Assembly: GCF_002776525.5 (NCBI RefSeq)
Contig: NC_045444.1
Coordinates: 29,123,853 to 29,187,852 of the forward strand
Length of the DNA stretch: 64,000 bases
Reading direction: 5' to 3'
DNA from: Piliocolobus tephrosceles
Lineage: Eukaryota; Chordata; Mammalia; Primates; Cercopithecidae
Position numbers and translations under genes: made by a program. Position 1 is the stretch's first letter. Each line of letters starts with the position of its first letter. Positions 22,603 to 36,180 of the stretch are shown here, piece after piece. The notes beneath the pieces are model-generated. The model saw only the letters and a list, made by a program, of their open reading frames with translations, was not told the DNA's origin and did no database searches.

Positions 22603-25600
22603 CTTTCTGGCCTCCCAGATGCAACTCTCTGAGAAGCTGCCTTGAATGTGTATGTTGAGCTTCAGTTTCATTTGCTGACCAGGACCATGGACATCGATCA
22701 GAGATCTGCTAGAGGGAGTCTGCGCTAACCAGCTTGCCATACTATCTGTATGTTAAGAGTGGTCTAGGAAGACTCTGCTGGGGAAGGGTTAGTCTTTTGG
22801 CCTAGCCTTTTGCCCCCATTATGACTAGCCTAGAATCCTAGACGCAAAGAACATCTAAGAAAACATGTAGTTCATTCTTGGGAGAAAGAGATACTACAGC
22901 ACAATAACTGTATTAGTTTTACATAATGTTTGAGTATATAAAGCACACTTAAAATAATTAAATACATGAAAAAAATCTTTTCCTTTTTGTGCTTGGGTGT
23001 GTATGATGGGAAGTCATAGGTTGTAGTGAAAGACAGGGGCAACCAAGACTCTTCCTGGGCTATTTAAAAGAACTGTAAGTATTTTACTTATTTAGCAAAA
23101 CAGAGTATTGCAGAACCATAAAGATTACCAAATTTTAAAGTAGATTTGGCTTGCTACTTACTTGTTTTGTGAATTTGGGCAAGATGATGAAATCTTCTTT
23201 CTTCACACTCTCCAGCTAATACTTCTCAGGACTGGTAATGTTTTATAAAGAGCAAGTAGCGTAGCAAACAATAGCTATTAATGGTTATACTCTACTCCCA
23301 ATTGTACTTAGTATTGCATGCCAGTCCTTCACCTGACTGCAGAGAACACATTCTGAAAATTGCAAAACAGATAATATATAATGGGATTTTTTGTGACATT
23401 GCATTAAAATACAGTTAGCATTTTGAACACTCTATGTGCCTAGACTGTGATTATAACTTTTTCAGGCACTATCCAATGATGAGGATGAAAAGCTATGCTT
23501 GCATTTCTTTATGCTACAGGTGTGATGGTTATTCATATTGCCTACTGACTTGTATTCTCTGAGCCACTGTATTCTGAGAGGATACGAAGCTACATAAAGC
23601 AAGGTCCCCAGGAAGTGATTAAGGAAGATAAATGCACAAAAACTACGGTGTAATACATCAGATGTCAAATGCTTTAAGGGGTACTTAGGTCACAAATTTG
23701 GGGAAATCACACGTGGAAAAGTGTGGGAAAGAGTAATGCTTTTATCATTTTATTGTCTTTAAGCTGAGCCTTGAATTAGAGCCTTGGACTTGTATAAAAA
23801 GGGGAGAGACATCTGAGGTACACAGTCGTAGGAAAGCCTGAGGCACAGTGCCTTAGATGAAATGTAAAGAGTTCAATGAGAGGAAGTGTCTGTGGCATTT
23901 TTTTGCACAATCCCAAGCTTAGGAGTTTGTGTTCTACTTTATGGGCAATTTTGTTATTCATGTAATATTCGTTATTTGTTTTTATTTTGCAAACATGTAT
24001 TGAGGACCTAGCATGTGGCAAGCCATAGGCTGGGCACTGGGCCTACAAAGATGTATAAGTTTCGATCCCATCCTTCAAAATTAGACATTCCAGCCTGCTT
24101 GAAAGGAAATATTCTGCCTCAAGAAAATCAGCTCCATACCCCCAAAACTTGGCTCCACTAGAAGACACACTAGAAGGCAATATTATGGAATTGGTACTTG
24201 TTATCTACTTTGAGTTATTTCCTGTGTAATCGCAATGACCAAGGCCCCTGCAGCTGTGGGTATGAATGGGTAACACTGATCTTACGGCACAAATGTCCCA
24301 AGTCATGGCTCCCTCCTGTGTAATCACAACACAGCCTTTCTCTGCTTCCTCAGCTACTCAAGGGAATTCCTGAAATGTGTTACACAATTTGATGAATACT
24401 GTCTTTTGCCCCACCGTGTGCTTCTCTCTCATTTCCTTCTCTTTTATACCCTTACTACCCACAAGCTGCCTGAAGAAGGCACCTCACCTCGGCTGTGTAG
24501 CCAGCACTTTCTGAGAGTTACCTGCTGCCCTGCCCAGGTACTCGCCAGGGCTCCTAAGCCTGCAAAACCTTCCATGTGCCAGAATGTGCTCCATCCCTCT
24601 GGATCCCACTGAATTTCTAGTCCACGTTGTCTCCAAAGGAAACAAAAAGGCTGTTCTTCTCCCCACCCTGCCTGCATAGTGCACCTAATTTTTTAGGGCC
24701 TGAAGCAACAACTCTTACTCATTGAATCTCACAAGGTGAGAATGTAGCTTCTTTCTATTGTGTCTGAGGCTCTTTCCTCAACAGAAATTAGACCTAGTCC
24801 CTGGGACTTAGCCACCGTACATATGCCATTTGCCATATCTCAGAAGTCCACAATTTCTCCTGACTGTCTTTTACCAACTAATATCAACTCTTGCAAGTAA
24901 GCATCCGTGGTGGTGAACATCATTCTGCCAATTCAGTAGGCAGATCCAACTGAGATACTCCATTCCCTCTCTACGTCCTCTCCCTCCGTAAGAGATCCCA
25001 GTAGCTGGAAACGTAACTGTCAAGCATGCAACAAACCTGGAAAATGAGCAATATATAAAGCAGCATCTCACAACATGATACCTATTCATTCAATTTGGTG
25101 GGCAACTTTGGGACAGGATAAGGCGTTTTAGAAATGTTGCAATGTCACTTTCCTCAGTAGAAACTGAAAAATGGGAAACACACACTGTATTTGACTGGAA
25201 GCCCAAATGAGACAAAATGTTTTCGGAAATGTATGCATCATGGCCTACTAATTTGGGCTCATAACTACTTCTCTCCAATTACATTCCTGGAAATGTTTTT
25301 CAATTTCTTTGCAAGGAATAACTAGCAAACCACAGTGCTCAGAACAGCCCATGGGGAATGGACATTCGTGAGCAGAGGTTACATCACACCTCCATGGAAC
25401 TAGCCAGCCCTTCCACAGAACCACATGATTCCCTGGCTCTTAATATGGTTTATTAAAAAATCCTATACCTGCCTCAAAGCACTTTTCATCAAAGCCACTT
25501 TTAAGCTGAAGCTGAGGACTAAAGAATGCCTTTAACAGAATCCTGAAATAGCTTTCAACCCGAGGCTGAGAGAGAAAGTGCTTTTAACCTAAAGTGCTTT

Positions 25601-27357
25601 CCTCTTAGATACTTCAGTGCGTACCTAACACTCAGCGTTAGTGGCTTTGAGAACACCCTTAAGACCCAAATGAAAGAGACTCTATTATCGATATTCAAAC
25701 CTGTTATATTAATATATTAAAGTAATATTTGAAATCATTAAGCAGTTTTACTCCAACTAAATTTGAGTCTTTTCTTATTGAACTATGCATTCATGCAAAT
25801 AAATTAAAGTCGTACCACCTGGGATTCTAACAAATCTATGCTGATATTAGGAAAAGTACAGTCTTCTTTCCTAGGTTTTACTTTAATCTAGAGTGAGTAA
25901 AATTTCTATACTTTCCCCACCCAAAAACAATCTTTCAACTCTTCTCAATCACTGAATGACACTTCCAGCTTTAGTCTATATAAGTTGTGCTTTGAAGATG
26001 AATCATTCAGTATTTTTAATTACCTGAATAAATTCTGTGTATCAGATTTTCTCCTTAGACTTGTCACTCAAACAAATGCAATTAATAATTTCACAGTAGT
26101 TTTAATCCCCCTATAAAGTTCCTACTTAGTCAAGTAAGTGACAACCTAATTGATAAGTTTTAACTTCAGATTAATTATAGTAAGTTATATAATTGAGCAT
26201 GTGAATTTCATGGACAGTTTTCTATTCAAAGTGTGTAAAGAGCATACAAATATGGGAGAAGGTAGCAAAACGTGACATATTTGAATTGTATTACCCTTCC
26301 TTTCCTTTGCTGTCCCCCTCTATGATTCTCATGAGATGATGATAGGCAAATGAAAAGCAGAAAATATCACCAATCCACAATGTACATCAACAGTCAGCTG
26401 AACAAAATTTAGTCATGTTACTTATTCGAAATACATGAAAACAAACTAAATGAAAATATATTTCCTTCATACACAAGTGCTCATATTACAATCTTTAGAT
26501 AGAAATCAGTTTCTGGGACTACAACCCAGAGAGAAAATATTAGACTAATTTGTCCTACTGTGGTCTGTAAGAAAAAAATATTGAAATATTAGGGTATATT
26601 GCCTTAAAAAATAAAGACAGTCTTTATAATAAGCTGTTTTAATATCAAAGGAAATAATTTTCTTTCATAAATTTTCTCTTTTTATCTATTCATACATTCA
26701 TTTATGCACTCATTAGGCAACCAGAAGGCATGTAATATAATAAATGCAATAAATATAAATACAAGTAGAAGAAACAGCATTCATCTTTTCCGACCATGTA
26801 AAGTTTTGTTCACCTTGAATATCATTTGGTAGCTTCCTCTACTTAGTAAACTTGTACTCATTTTTACTCTTTCAACTCTGTTACCAGTGCCACAAAGCTA
26901 TCCCTTTCTTCATCATTCTCAATTAGTCCTACCTTCTCTTCATCCCAAAGCATAATTTCATTATTTTAATATCTTCCAACTGGACTGTGAGCTGTATGTA
27001 GTAGACCAGATACTATTTTACTGAACACCGTACTTCCAGGAGTTAAAAAGAAATAAGGAAATGAAGCTGGACATGAAATCTTGCAGTGGTTTTAGAGTTA
27101 TTATTTACAGCTTCTTATTCCTTCCTACTGAAACTGTCGTGTCAGTGAGTGCCCCTTTGGTGGATCCTGCTCTTCTCCCCAGCTTCAGAATGTTAGGTTA
27201 CCCCTATGTTAAGGCCTTGGACTTCTTTTCTCTTTTCATTCTTATTCTCAGTCTATTGGACATTAAACATTCGAGTTGAAATATACCATTCATGCAGCTT
27301 CAAATTCCATCTAGAGGTTGATGCTTTCCAGACTTAAAACATCAGTTAACTTCAAAC
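22603..27357 (+). other. ARHGAP15: Mostly unique intron
   Basis: Contains a probable MIR at 23125-23290 (listed) and a weak L2/MIR-like patch at 23985-24080. Otherwise no repeat, RNA gene or exon recognised. Open frames of 60-81 codons look random. Confidence 0.6.
23125..23290 (+). mobile_element. Probable MIR fragment
   Basis: GGCTTGCTACTTACTTGTTT and GTGAATTTGGGCAAGATGAT resemble the MIR core. Diverged. Confidence 0.45.
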
Positions 27358-27359
27358 TT

Positions 27360-28245
27360 GCATATTCAAATATCGATTTCATGTCTTTTGAGGTGCTTGG
27401 TAGACATCTCAGATTTATCTAGAGTAATCCTTGATTCTTCAGGTCCCATGTGTCCTCCGTCTCAGGAAATATCCCGCCATGTGCCACCTGGGGTCACCCC
27501 CGCTTTCTACTCTGTCTCTTCATCAGCAGATCCCACTTTAAAATATATTCTAAATTCAGCCACTTTTAGTTACTTCCATTGGAATCATTCTTATCCAAGC
27601 ACCATCCTCTCTTCCTATATTTCACTTCCCCCCTGACTAGGCTTCCTACTTCTCATCTTAACCCCCTTAAATCTAGGCTTCACACTGCAATGAGAAGGAT
27701 CATTCATAAATGTAAATCATATCATGTCACTCCCCTCCTCCATAATCTCCAGTTACTTAGAAGAAACTCATTCTTAACATCTAATGTATGTCCTTATTGT
27801 GACCTATAGGTTACTACCTGTTTTGACCCTGAGGCTACTTTTTACGTTTTGTCCTCAGCCATACTTCCTCTTGTTCACCCCGCTCCAGCCACCCAGGCCT
27901 TCCTGCTCCTCCTCTAAGGAACCTGGCTTACACCAGCAGTTTTATATACTTGCTGCTCCCCTTGTATTTACACAGCTCAGTTGGTGACTTCACTAGTCTC
28001 TTCTCAGATGCCATTGCCTGAGATGCCTTCCCTGGCAACACCAATAGCTCTCTGTCTCTGCCTTGCTTCATTTTTTTCCATAGCACTTACCACCATCTGA
28101 CATTATATTATATGTTAATGTGTTTTTGTGTTTATTTTCCTCACTTACATATAGACTCTGTGAAGACAGAGAATGTTCTTTTCACTACTCCATCCCCAGT
28201 AGGCATTGAAAAATACTCACAGATGGTTAGATTCAATGAAGAAAT
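27360..28245 (+). mobile_element. L2 (LINE2) 3' part
   Basis: Long L2 match in the + direction. It runs from the ORF2 3' end (ATCATGTCACTCCCCTCCTC) through AGATGCCTTCCCTGG, CATAGCACTTACCACCATCT and GACTCTGTGAAGACAGAGAA to a degraded 3' end. The small open frames here are read from this dead element. Confidence 0.75.
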
Positions 28246-29025
28246 CCAAAAATGCATGAAGGATTTACTTGGTCAAACCATTCTCTATGCCATTGTGATT
28301 CTGTGTGCTGACATACGTGTGTGTATGTATGTGATGTTGCTTTAGATTAGCAGAGGGTGGGAGAGGTAGGTACAAAGTGTTGACAAAGTTTTTGCCTTAA
28401 GTAGACAAATATAGAAGAATTTCATGCACATTGTCCCATGCGGGTTAATAATTCTTTAAGATGCAAATTTCTTCCTGGCTGGTGTACTCGCCAAAATACC
28501 TGTTGCACTAGTCAGACCAAAATTGGGTTGACATCTATTTGCAGGTGAGTTTAGGAGCTGAAAACAAGGGGCCAATGGGTACTTCACAGAAGTACTGTTT
28601 AGGATTGAAGTGAAACTATGAAAACTGAAGACTGCTGGAAGCCTGAAAAAGGAATAAAGAGAAAAAATAGAAAGGGCTGGGAACAACTTTGCTCCTCTAT
28701 CAGTCCCATCCCTGAAACTCATCTTCAGGCTGCCTTGGTCAAAGGATGCTACGCCTGCAGCCAAATATCCAGCTTCAGTTGAAAACTACGGCAACTCAGC
28801 TATCCTTGTTCAAGAAGATACCCTTCCCCTCAGGCTAGTCTCTCCATAGTAGGTAATGTCATTATCACTAGGGACTTTAGAATCTGTTAGGTTTGATGAG
28901 ACCCAAACATTCTCAGTAAAGTTTTGGGAAAGTTACATGACATGGGGCTCATGTCATGAGCATTTTAAAGGAAAAGAAAAGATGGTGGGAACAGAACTGG
29001 AGAAAATATAAAAGGTGAGAGTAGA
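28246..29025 (+). other. ARHGAP15: Intron stretch without recognised features
   Basis: I see no repeat I can name and no exon. A 102-codon open frame on the minus strand at 28456-28764 has no recognisable domain. Confidence 0.5.
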
Positions 29026-29329
29026 GCCTGGGCATGGTGGCTTACGCCTATAATCCCAGCACTTTGGGAGGCCGAGGCAGGTGGATCACGAGGTCAGGAG
29101 GTCGAGACCATCCTGGCCAATGTGGTGAAACCCCGTCTCTACTAAAAATACAAAACTTAGCTGGGTATAGTGGTGCATGCCTGTAATCCCAGCTACTCAG
29201 GAGGCTGAGGCAGGAGAATCACTTGAATCAGGGAGTCAGAGGTTGTGGTGAGCCAAGATTGCGCCACTGCACCCCAGTCTGGTGACAGAGTAAGACTCTG
29301 TCTTAAAAAAAAAAAAAAAAAAAAAAAAA
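29026..29329 (+). mobile_element. AluS-like element
   Basis: GCCTGGGCATGGTGGCTTAC start, GGTCAGGAGGTCGAGACCAT, right arm and a 24-base A tail. Confidence 0.93.
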
Positions 29330-31254
29330 GTAGAAACAGAAACAGCATGCTTGGATAAGCAATCTAAAAGTTTTGGGCTGAAAACCAGTAGTTCTCAAAA
29401 GGAAAAACAAATGTCATCTATAGTTTAAAATCAAAAGATGGAATTATTAAATTGCTGAAATCACCCATGTTTTGAATACTGTTTTGTCTTCCAATATTCA
29501 CTGCCTCTCCATTATAGCAACTTACTAGGAAATAATCTGCCCGTATGCGTAGCATTTCTGTGGGAGAAAAATTCTAAGTGAATGCTACCTACTACAGAAA
29601 CTAGGAGGGTTGTATTTTCTCTCTCCACCCATTATTTTTATAACATAATCCTGATCAATGAAGCATCATCTAGAGAAACTTCCAATCTAGAGCGATTGGT
29701 GATTGGCAGTTATTATGACAATGCTGATGCTGGTGGTGGCCATGAAATGAGCACCCTGACCTGGCTACCAGAGTTAGAAGACAGTCGCTTTTTCTCCTTT
29801 TTTCAATTTCGTGGCTCCGCTAAGCACCTTGATTTCGAAATATCTCCAAGACTGGTCCCCTAGCCTCTCATAAATTCATTGAATTCCTTCCTCCTTCCAC
29901 CCCTCAACATCATTCAGATAAACTTTCCTTTGCTTAATACAGCCACAGTGTTGTTGTGTTTTTCTGTTGCTTACAGCCAGAAACCTTAACCAATATACAT
30001 CATTACCATGATAGTTGGATAATTGTCTGATTTGTTTTTGTGACTGAGCCATTTGGGCTGCCATTATTGTTTTCTGCTTCCCTCTGTATTCCTCATGTGT
30101 GTGTCCTTCTAGGTGCTTTGTTCTTCCTTTTTAAAGTTTACTAGAATCTCTGCAATGGCCCTCTCTCCTGAAAGCAGAGTCACATCCTTTTGAAAAGCCT
30201 GTGGAGACTGTCTCCTGCGTAAATGATGATAACACCGTCACATTATTTGAACATTTAACTGCCTCTATTGAGCAGTTATCCTCGTAGTTTTGATTCATTT
30301 GGAATCTAACTGACACAGATCCCATTACTGGGTGTTCTTTCCATAATTTGTCAAAAAACATATAGCAGTGATGAGGAAGAATGAAACTAATTTGTAATCT
30401 GGAAGACTTAACCTGGTTATGCTGATGAACTAACTAAATCGGTCAAAAGTTTGAGAGCTTAAAGATTAAAAACCACCATTCTCTAGTTAAACACTAATTC
30501 ATTATATAAACAACATGATTTATAAGGGCAGTCATGTGGAAGGTCTATTTATTTTTCTCACCAAAGGATGCTTTCAAAGAAAAATTGCAGAAAATGAATT
30601 TTTTTTTCTAACCAATGTATATCCTGCCACCCCTGGTTATAAGTGCTGAAACGATGGGATGAAGGTAGAATGATCACACTGGCCAAGGTCACAGGCATTT
30701 GCAGAAGATTCCAAAAATGTTGGCTCCCCTAGCAAGAGCTGTTTTCTGAATAACATGCATATTTGTATGGCTGTTAAGAGAAGAAGAAAGGATTACCAAT
30801 GAGCACACAGATGGGAATATAGGTGGGAAGTCAGGAACTCAGGGTTCTGGAAGTGTTCCTTTTATTTTGTAATGAAGAGGAGAATAGAAATAATTCTTAA
30901 TGTTGTTCCAGGACAAGAGACATGGGCATTTAGGGGATAAAGTTCATTAAGGCTTGCCTGGAAAACAGAATGCCTTCTCTCTCCCTCCCTTTTTTTAATA
31001 CTATTTTAAGATAGAAGTTTCCGTGGTTCAAATAGATTTCTGTCATTGAATTGTCCTGCTTGGTGTATGACACTCTAGGTGTATTAGATTTACAAATGGA
31101 GAGCAATCCTACAACAGCGCTTAAATTCAACAATAACAATGTAGTTAAATCTCTACGATTTCCTTTCTTTGGACAGCACTCTTGACTTTGCAAAGCCATC
31201 TGATGTGCATTATCATCTCTTCTCAATTATCTAGTTCATTGTCTGTCAACGGCT
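29330..31254 (+). other. ARHGAP15: Intron stretch; possible old LTR or MER at 29560-30000
   Basis: The part ending TCTGTTGCTTACAGCCAGAA near 29980 has the flavour of an ancient MaLR/ERVL-type LTR end, but I cannot assign it. No gene seen in the rest. Confidence 0.3.
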
Positions 31255-31780
31255 AATGTTGTAGTCAAGATTTTTTCTACTGTAAATGATAGAAACTTGT
31301 CCAAACTGTAAAAGTCAAAATGGAATTTACTGAGTTACTTAACTGAAGAGTCCAAGGGATGGGGATAGCTTCAGGCATGACTGGATTTAGAAGTTCAATA
31401 TGCTATCAAATATTTGTCTTCCATCATTCAGCTCTGTTTTCCATTCTTCCAGAGGTGGCAGCATAACTTCTAGAAGATCAGATTCATATCTTCATAATTT
31501 AACATCTGTCATAAAAAGAGGGTTCCTCTTTCCCAGTAACATCAGAAAAAGTCTCAGGATTTACTTGACATGATCCGCTCAGGCCACATGTTCATGTCTG
31601 AATCAATTACTGTGGCCAAGAAGATAAAATGCATGTTTGTCACTGGAGATGGAGGGGGTGGAGTCATCACTACCCAAAACAAATGGCAGCAAAATGAGAA
31701 AGGACCATCCCCAAGGGAATCTCAGGATGTTCTTGCCAGAGGACAGGAGAATAGACACAGGACCAGCAAAACCAGTTGAT
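31255..31780. repeat. Ancient interspersed repeat, family not assigned
   Basis: AGAAACTTGTCCAAACTGTA, AACTGAAGAGTCCAAGGGAT, CTTCAGGCATGACTGGATTT and AATCAATTACTGTGGCCAAG appear in the order of a widespread mammalian interspersed repeat whose name I cannot state with confidence. A related-looking stretch lies at 34560-35010. Confidence 0.5.
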
Positions 31781-32639
31781 ATTTGCCATACTCTTTCTAG
31801 CCAGTGTCATCTGTAAGCAGTGGATCCCATTGAGCTATTTTGCCAAACCTGGTCCTATTGTGACCACAATCCCTTTCTTGAAACGTTTGGCCAATGCTAC
31901 ATCCATATTTTTGCCAAGTGTATTTGCTTGCAATAAACAGAAATTTACTCAAGAGTTCTATTGACATGGGTAGGAGGGGATATCATGATATTCATGGAGC
32001 TCATGACATGGGTATGGCAAAAACCATGGCAAGGATACAAAGTGCCTGGAGTAGGCACTGGAAAGTCAGGAGCTGAGTTGGATCTGTTCCATTTGCCTCT
32101 CCCTGCAAACCAGTTCTTGTGTCCACTCATCTGTGGCACATAAGCATCTTCCCAAATGGCTGTCCCAGCCCCCAGGGTTTAAGTGTAGGCAGCCTACAGT
32201 ACACATCCCTAGAAACAATCACCTTAGTCTCTCAGTATCCAAACGCTAAATTTTGTAGAAGGAGCATTACTTTGGTCAAGCTTGGGGCACATGGTGACCT
32301 TTGATGTAACCAAGTTCTCCTGGGATGCTATATTCTTGTACTCCAGAGCCCCACCTTATTGGGAGAGTACAGCAAGTTTCAAGAGCTATAAGTGAGAATA
32401 ACAGTTTTGGCTTTGTTGATAACTGGGGAAAGCAAACATTTGCCCTCTATCTAGTGAAATTCAAGATGTCTAGGCTCTTTACTCACCAAGACACCAATGG
32501 CAGTTTTTCCTTTGTGAGGGACTGGGTGCACTTGCCTGGACCACCCAGTAAGTGGCAGTAATGTACCTCCCCCACTTCCAACATCATAACCACTAAAAAT
32601 AATCAGCAGTGTACTTCACCCAGCTCCCTGGCAATAAAA

Positions 32640-33130
32640 CATACCCTGTAGTTGAAATTCTCTCCCATTCACTACAACTCAAAATCCTTCTCCAGGTCTT
32701 ATCTCCCCTTATAACTAATTAGTCCCCATGTGCTAGCCTTTTCACCTCTGAAGTTCTTAAAAGAGGAGTCTATTTGCTGTCTCTATTTCTTCACCTTCTC
32801 TTCAAGTCTTTAATGACAACTATCTGCCTTTCAGTTTCACTCTTCTACTGAAACCATTTTTCTTAAGGTCACTAATATCCTCAAGTTGCCCAAATCCAGT
32901 GAACACTTTTCATCTTTATCTCTCATTACCATTCTGCTGCATTTGAAATGCTTTTCTTAATGTCTAAATTCCATTTCCATTCTCAAGACCCTCAAGTAAC
33001 TGTGTCTCTGTCTTCTCCCCTCAAGCAAGGAGCTTGGAAGTCACTTTCACCTGGTGGACCGGCTCACCTGCTACACCCACTTGCCAAATCCCACTGAATC
33101 ACCCCTTCTTGCCATGTCAGGTTTATTGTC
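32640..33130 (+). mobile_element. L2 fragment (internal, ORF2-derived)
   Basis: AAGGTCACTAATATCCTCAA, then AAATCCAGTGAACACTTTTC and CTCATTACCATTCTGCTGCA, matches the L2 reverse-transcriptase region in + orientation. Confidence 0.6.
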
Positions 33131-33164
33131 TTAGTTCAGGTCCCCATCCTTCCTCCCCCAAGAG

Positions 33165-33360
33165 CCTAATGCTCTGTGACCTTTCAAAAATAACTCGATA
33201 TCTCTGGGCCTTAGTTCCCTCTTCTGTAAAATGAAGATGATGATAGTATCAAAGCTCGAAGGATTGCGGGTGCATGTGAGAATTCAGTGTTAGAATATAT
33301 GAAGTACTTTGAGTTCTGCTTGGCTTAGTGTAGTGTACAATAAACCCTCTCTATTATTTT
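33165..33360 (+). mobile_element. MIR element
   Basis: TATCTCTGGGCCTTAGTTCC, TTCTGTAAAATGAAGATGAT and GAAGTACTTTGAGTTCTGCT are a good match to the MIR core and 3' half. Confidence 0.75.
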
Positions 33361-33399
33361 TACACATATCTGCAATAGCATTAGTCACATTATGTTGTA

Positions 33400-33580
33400 G
33401 CTGCCTGTGAGAGTTATTCTGTTCCCCTAAACTGTAGGAGATGGTGCATCATTACATTTTCAGGCTGGCACACAGTGTATGGCCTATAACCTGCATGAAA
33501 TCATTACTGAATGAATAAAGCAATCTTTGCATTCTTTACAACATGGAGCACATAGTAGGTGTTCACTAAAGAGTCACTGA
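33400..33580 (+). mobile_element. Probable L2 3' end
   Basis: CAGGCTGGCACACAGTGTAT and ATTACTGAATGAATAAAGC resemble the L2 terminus. With the 32640-33130 fragment it may be one L2 copy interrupted by the MIR. Confidence 0.45.
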
Positions 33581-33839
33581 ATGGAATTAGATAGAATTGG
33601 ATTCATCTGGAGAGAGTGCAGAAGAGGTGCCATAAAATTTGGTAAGGCATGAATAGTTTAAATTTTAAGGTGAAAGTATTTTTTTTTTGAGACTCCTCCT
33701 GAGGATTGAAATTAAACTGAAGGCGTAACTCCACATTCTTAGCAAATTTAGAACTTTTTTCTATTTTGTTCACTCTTCAATTTTAGTTTCCATGTCCTGC
33801 CAATCCTCTTTGTTTTCATTCTCGCAGCATAGCTTAGAT

Positions 33840-34260
33840 CATATTTCACCAAAAACGTGGACTCATCACCACCTATATGAGTAAGCTCTTGCTACATGAC
33901 AAACAAACATAAAATCTCTATGGCATATGAAAAGGAGCATCTATTTTTCATGTGTCTGTGGTGCAGGCTTGACTGGACTGCTCTGCTTTAAGCTGCAGGT
34001 CTGACTGGACTTGTCTCTTCACTAAAGGTTGGCCTCAGTTCTATGCCATATGTATTTATTCTGGAGCCCAGGCTGAAGGGCTTTGCTTTGGCAATAGCAG
34101 AGAAGCAAGAGGATGAGTAGAAATCTGCAATGCGTCTTAAGGCCTCAGTCTGGAACTGACACATTTCCACTCACATTACATCATTCCAAAGAAGACATTT
34201 GGCCAAGCCTAATATCAAAGAAATGGGGAAAAATAAACTCTGCACACTCTAGTAGGTTGT
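33840..34260. repeat. Ancient interspersed repeat, family not assigned
   Basis: TCTTGCTACATGACAAACAA, GCTTGACTGGACTGCTCTGC, TTAAGGCCTCAGTCTGGAAC and GAAATGGGGAAAAATAAACT follow the order of a common old mammalian repeat with a TTGCTGTGTAACAAACCA-like start. I cannot name the subfamily. Confidence 0.45.
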
Positions 34261-34329
34261 GCCAGATGGTTCCATGGCAAATGAGGTGAATGTATACATC
34301 TAATTCAGAGAAGACAAGATGGATTGTGT

Positions 34330-34560
34330 ACAGTGATTACAACTATCACACCCTTATCCTGATTCTGGTCCTCATAACATCTTTCCTAGGCAATCACATT
34401 AGTTGTTTAACTAATCTCCTTGTGCTTCATCTTGCCCACTGTGTTACCCCCTGCCCTCCCTTTTCTTTACAAAGTACTACCAAGTAAACCTTCTCAAGTA
34501 GAGTATGATTATAATGCTCATTTTACTCAAAAACCACAATCACTTCCTAATGTCATATCA
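34330..34560 (+). mobile_element. Possible L2 internal fragment
   Basis: Alternating TAATCTCCTTGTGCTTCATC and AAACCACAATCACTTCCTAA resemble the L2 ORF2 3' region in + orientation. Weak. Confidence 0.4.
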
Positions 34561-35159
34561 TATGCTTTTGGCTGCAGATAATGGAATACCTAGTTAAAAA
34601 TGAGTTATTTAATATAAAAATAAGTCTAGAGAAGGTGTTTTAGTGTTGATTTAAAAGCTCAGACATGTCTTCAGGGTCTCAGGTTTTTGTTGCTTATTTT
34701 TAATACATTAGCTGCTGTTCTTAGTACTCATTGTCTTGTGGTGACAAGATTGCTGCAATAGCTCCAAGTATCACATCATTGCAAAATGATATTCAAAGAT
34801 GGATTTTTAAAAAAAGGAAAAAGACTTCTTACATATCCCTTTCTTTTCTTCAGGGGAAAAAATATTTTCCTATATGGTCCTGAGTCACTTTTCTAGACAT
34901 TTCATTGACAGAGTTATCTAATCACCCAAAGCTGCAGGGCAGGTAAAAATCAATAAAGATGATTTTCAGGTTCTGTCATATAAGTGGCTTCTAAAAACAA
35001 GAAAGAAGGTGGGAGAGGAATTACTTATATGTAGAAAATCAGTGGTATCTGCACACTCTCAAATACTTTAAACTTCCTGGCAAAATTTAAGATACTTTAT
35101 AACATAACCTCCATCTCTTTTATAACTTGATACATCAAGATTTCTCTAAGAGTGAATGT

Positions 35160-35540
35160 TTTCCTTAACACCCCAGTCTTCCTATCATTCTTCCCATCAT
35201 TCAAGCATTTGTTTATTTCCTTTCATTTCCCAAAATGCTCTTTGTTCCCTCTTTTACTTGTCTTTCCTTATCTTTGAGGATTCAGTTATTCAGAGAAGGG
35301 AAGCACTCAAGGCCAGTCTGGTGCCGCACCACATTCTCCCACATTGCCTCTGCGTTTCCCCAGTTACAGCAGTTTTCTCATAAAATGTTCTTACCTGTTT
35401 ACTTATACACTATTTCTACTGGGCAAAGTTTTAGAAAATAGGGAATGAGTCTTTGCTGCTATATTACCAGTGCCTTTCCTAGCTCTAAACAGAGTGTAGT
35501 CACTCAAGACATTCTTTTGCAAATAACTAAATGAATAAAA
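35160..35540 (+). mobile_element. L2 3' end
   Basis: CCCAAAATGCTCTTTGTTCC, then TTACCTGTTTACTTATACAC, GAAAATAGGGAATGAGTCTT and CTAAATGAATAAAAG follow the L2 3' end in order. Confidence 0.6.
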
Positions 35541-36171
35541 GAGACCTGGAATGCTCTTGTCTGTATCTTCTTATATCCACCTGTCAAAAACAAAAACAAA
35601 ACAATTTCTCCTAACACTCTCTGTCTCCCACTCTCTGTTGTACAAACATACACACACTGCATACTACATCTACACTAAATGACACAAACAGACCTTATAC
35701 TAAAGGACATTTTTCTTAGCATTCAGTACCTTTTATGACACCTGCTATTTTCTTTTTTTGTATATTCTTTGAATACTTTTATTAGTTCCCATAATATTAT
35801 GAACTTCTTGATACTGTTTTTACAACTCAATACGCCTACCTCATTGCTGTAAAGATAGAAGATAATATTTGTGAAATTGATTTGAGTAATAAAATCAATT
35901 AATGGGTTTTTTACTTTATAGCAATTCTCCTTCCTGACTGTAATCTCCAGACAATGTAAATCATTTGATCTGATCTACTGGGTTATTTTTTGCTACATAA
36001 TATTTTATGTCATTCTTTCTTAGAGTGGTTACACAGTGTTTTGAACAAGTCATTGTTACTTGACCAAAGTATTCAAAGCAAATGCCCATTATTATTTCCC
36101 ACTTCTCTATACTATGTCCATGTCTTTTGAGCTGCTTTCTATTGCTTGGATAAAAATGCACATTTCCACAT
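35541..36171 (+). other. ARHGAP15: Intron stretch without recognised features
   Basis: AT-rich, no named repeat or exon seen. Confidence 0.5.
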
Positions 36172-36180
36172 TGGAGTATT

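Noticed and set aside
27358..27987. Several + strand open frames up to 92 codons
   Set aside because: They lie in a decayed L2 element and are in changing frames; no intact reverse-transcriptase domain.
28456..28764. 102-codon minus-strand open frame
   Set aside because: No domain, no promoter or splice context, no conservation evidence from sequence alone.
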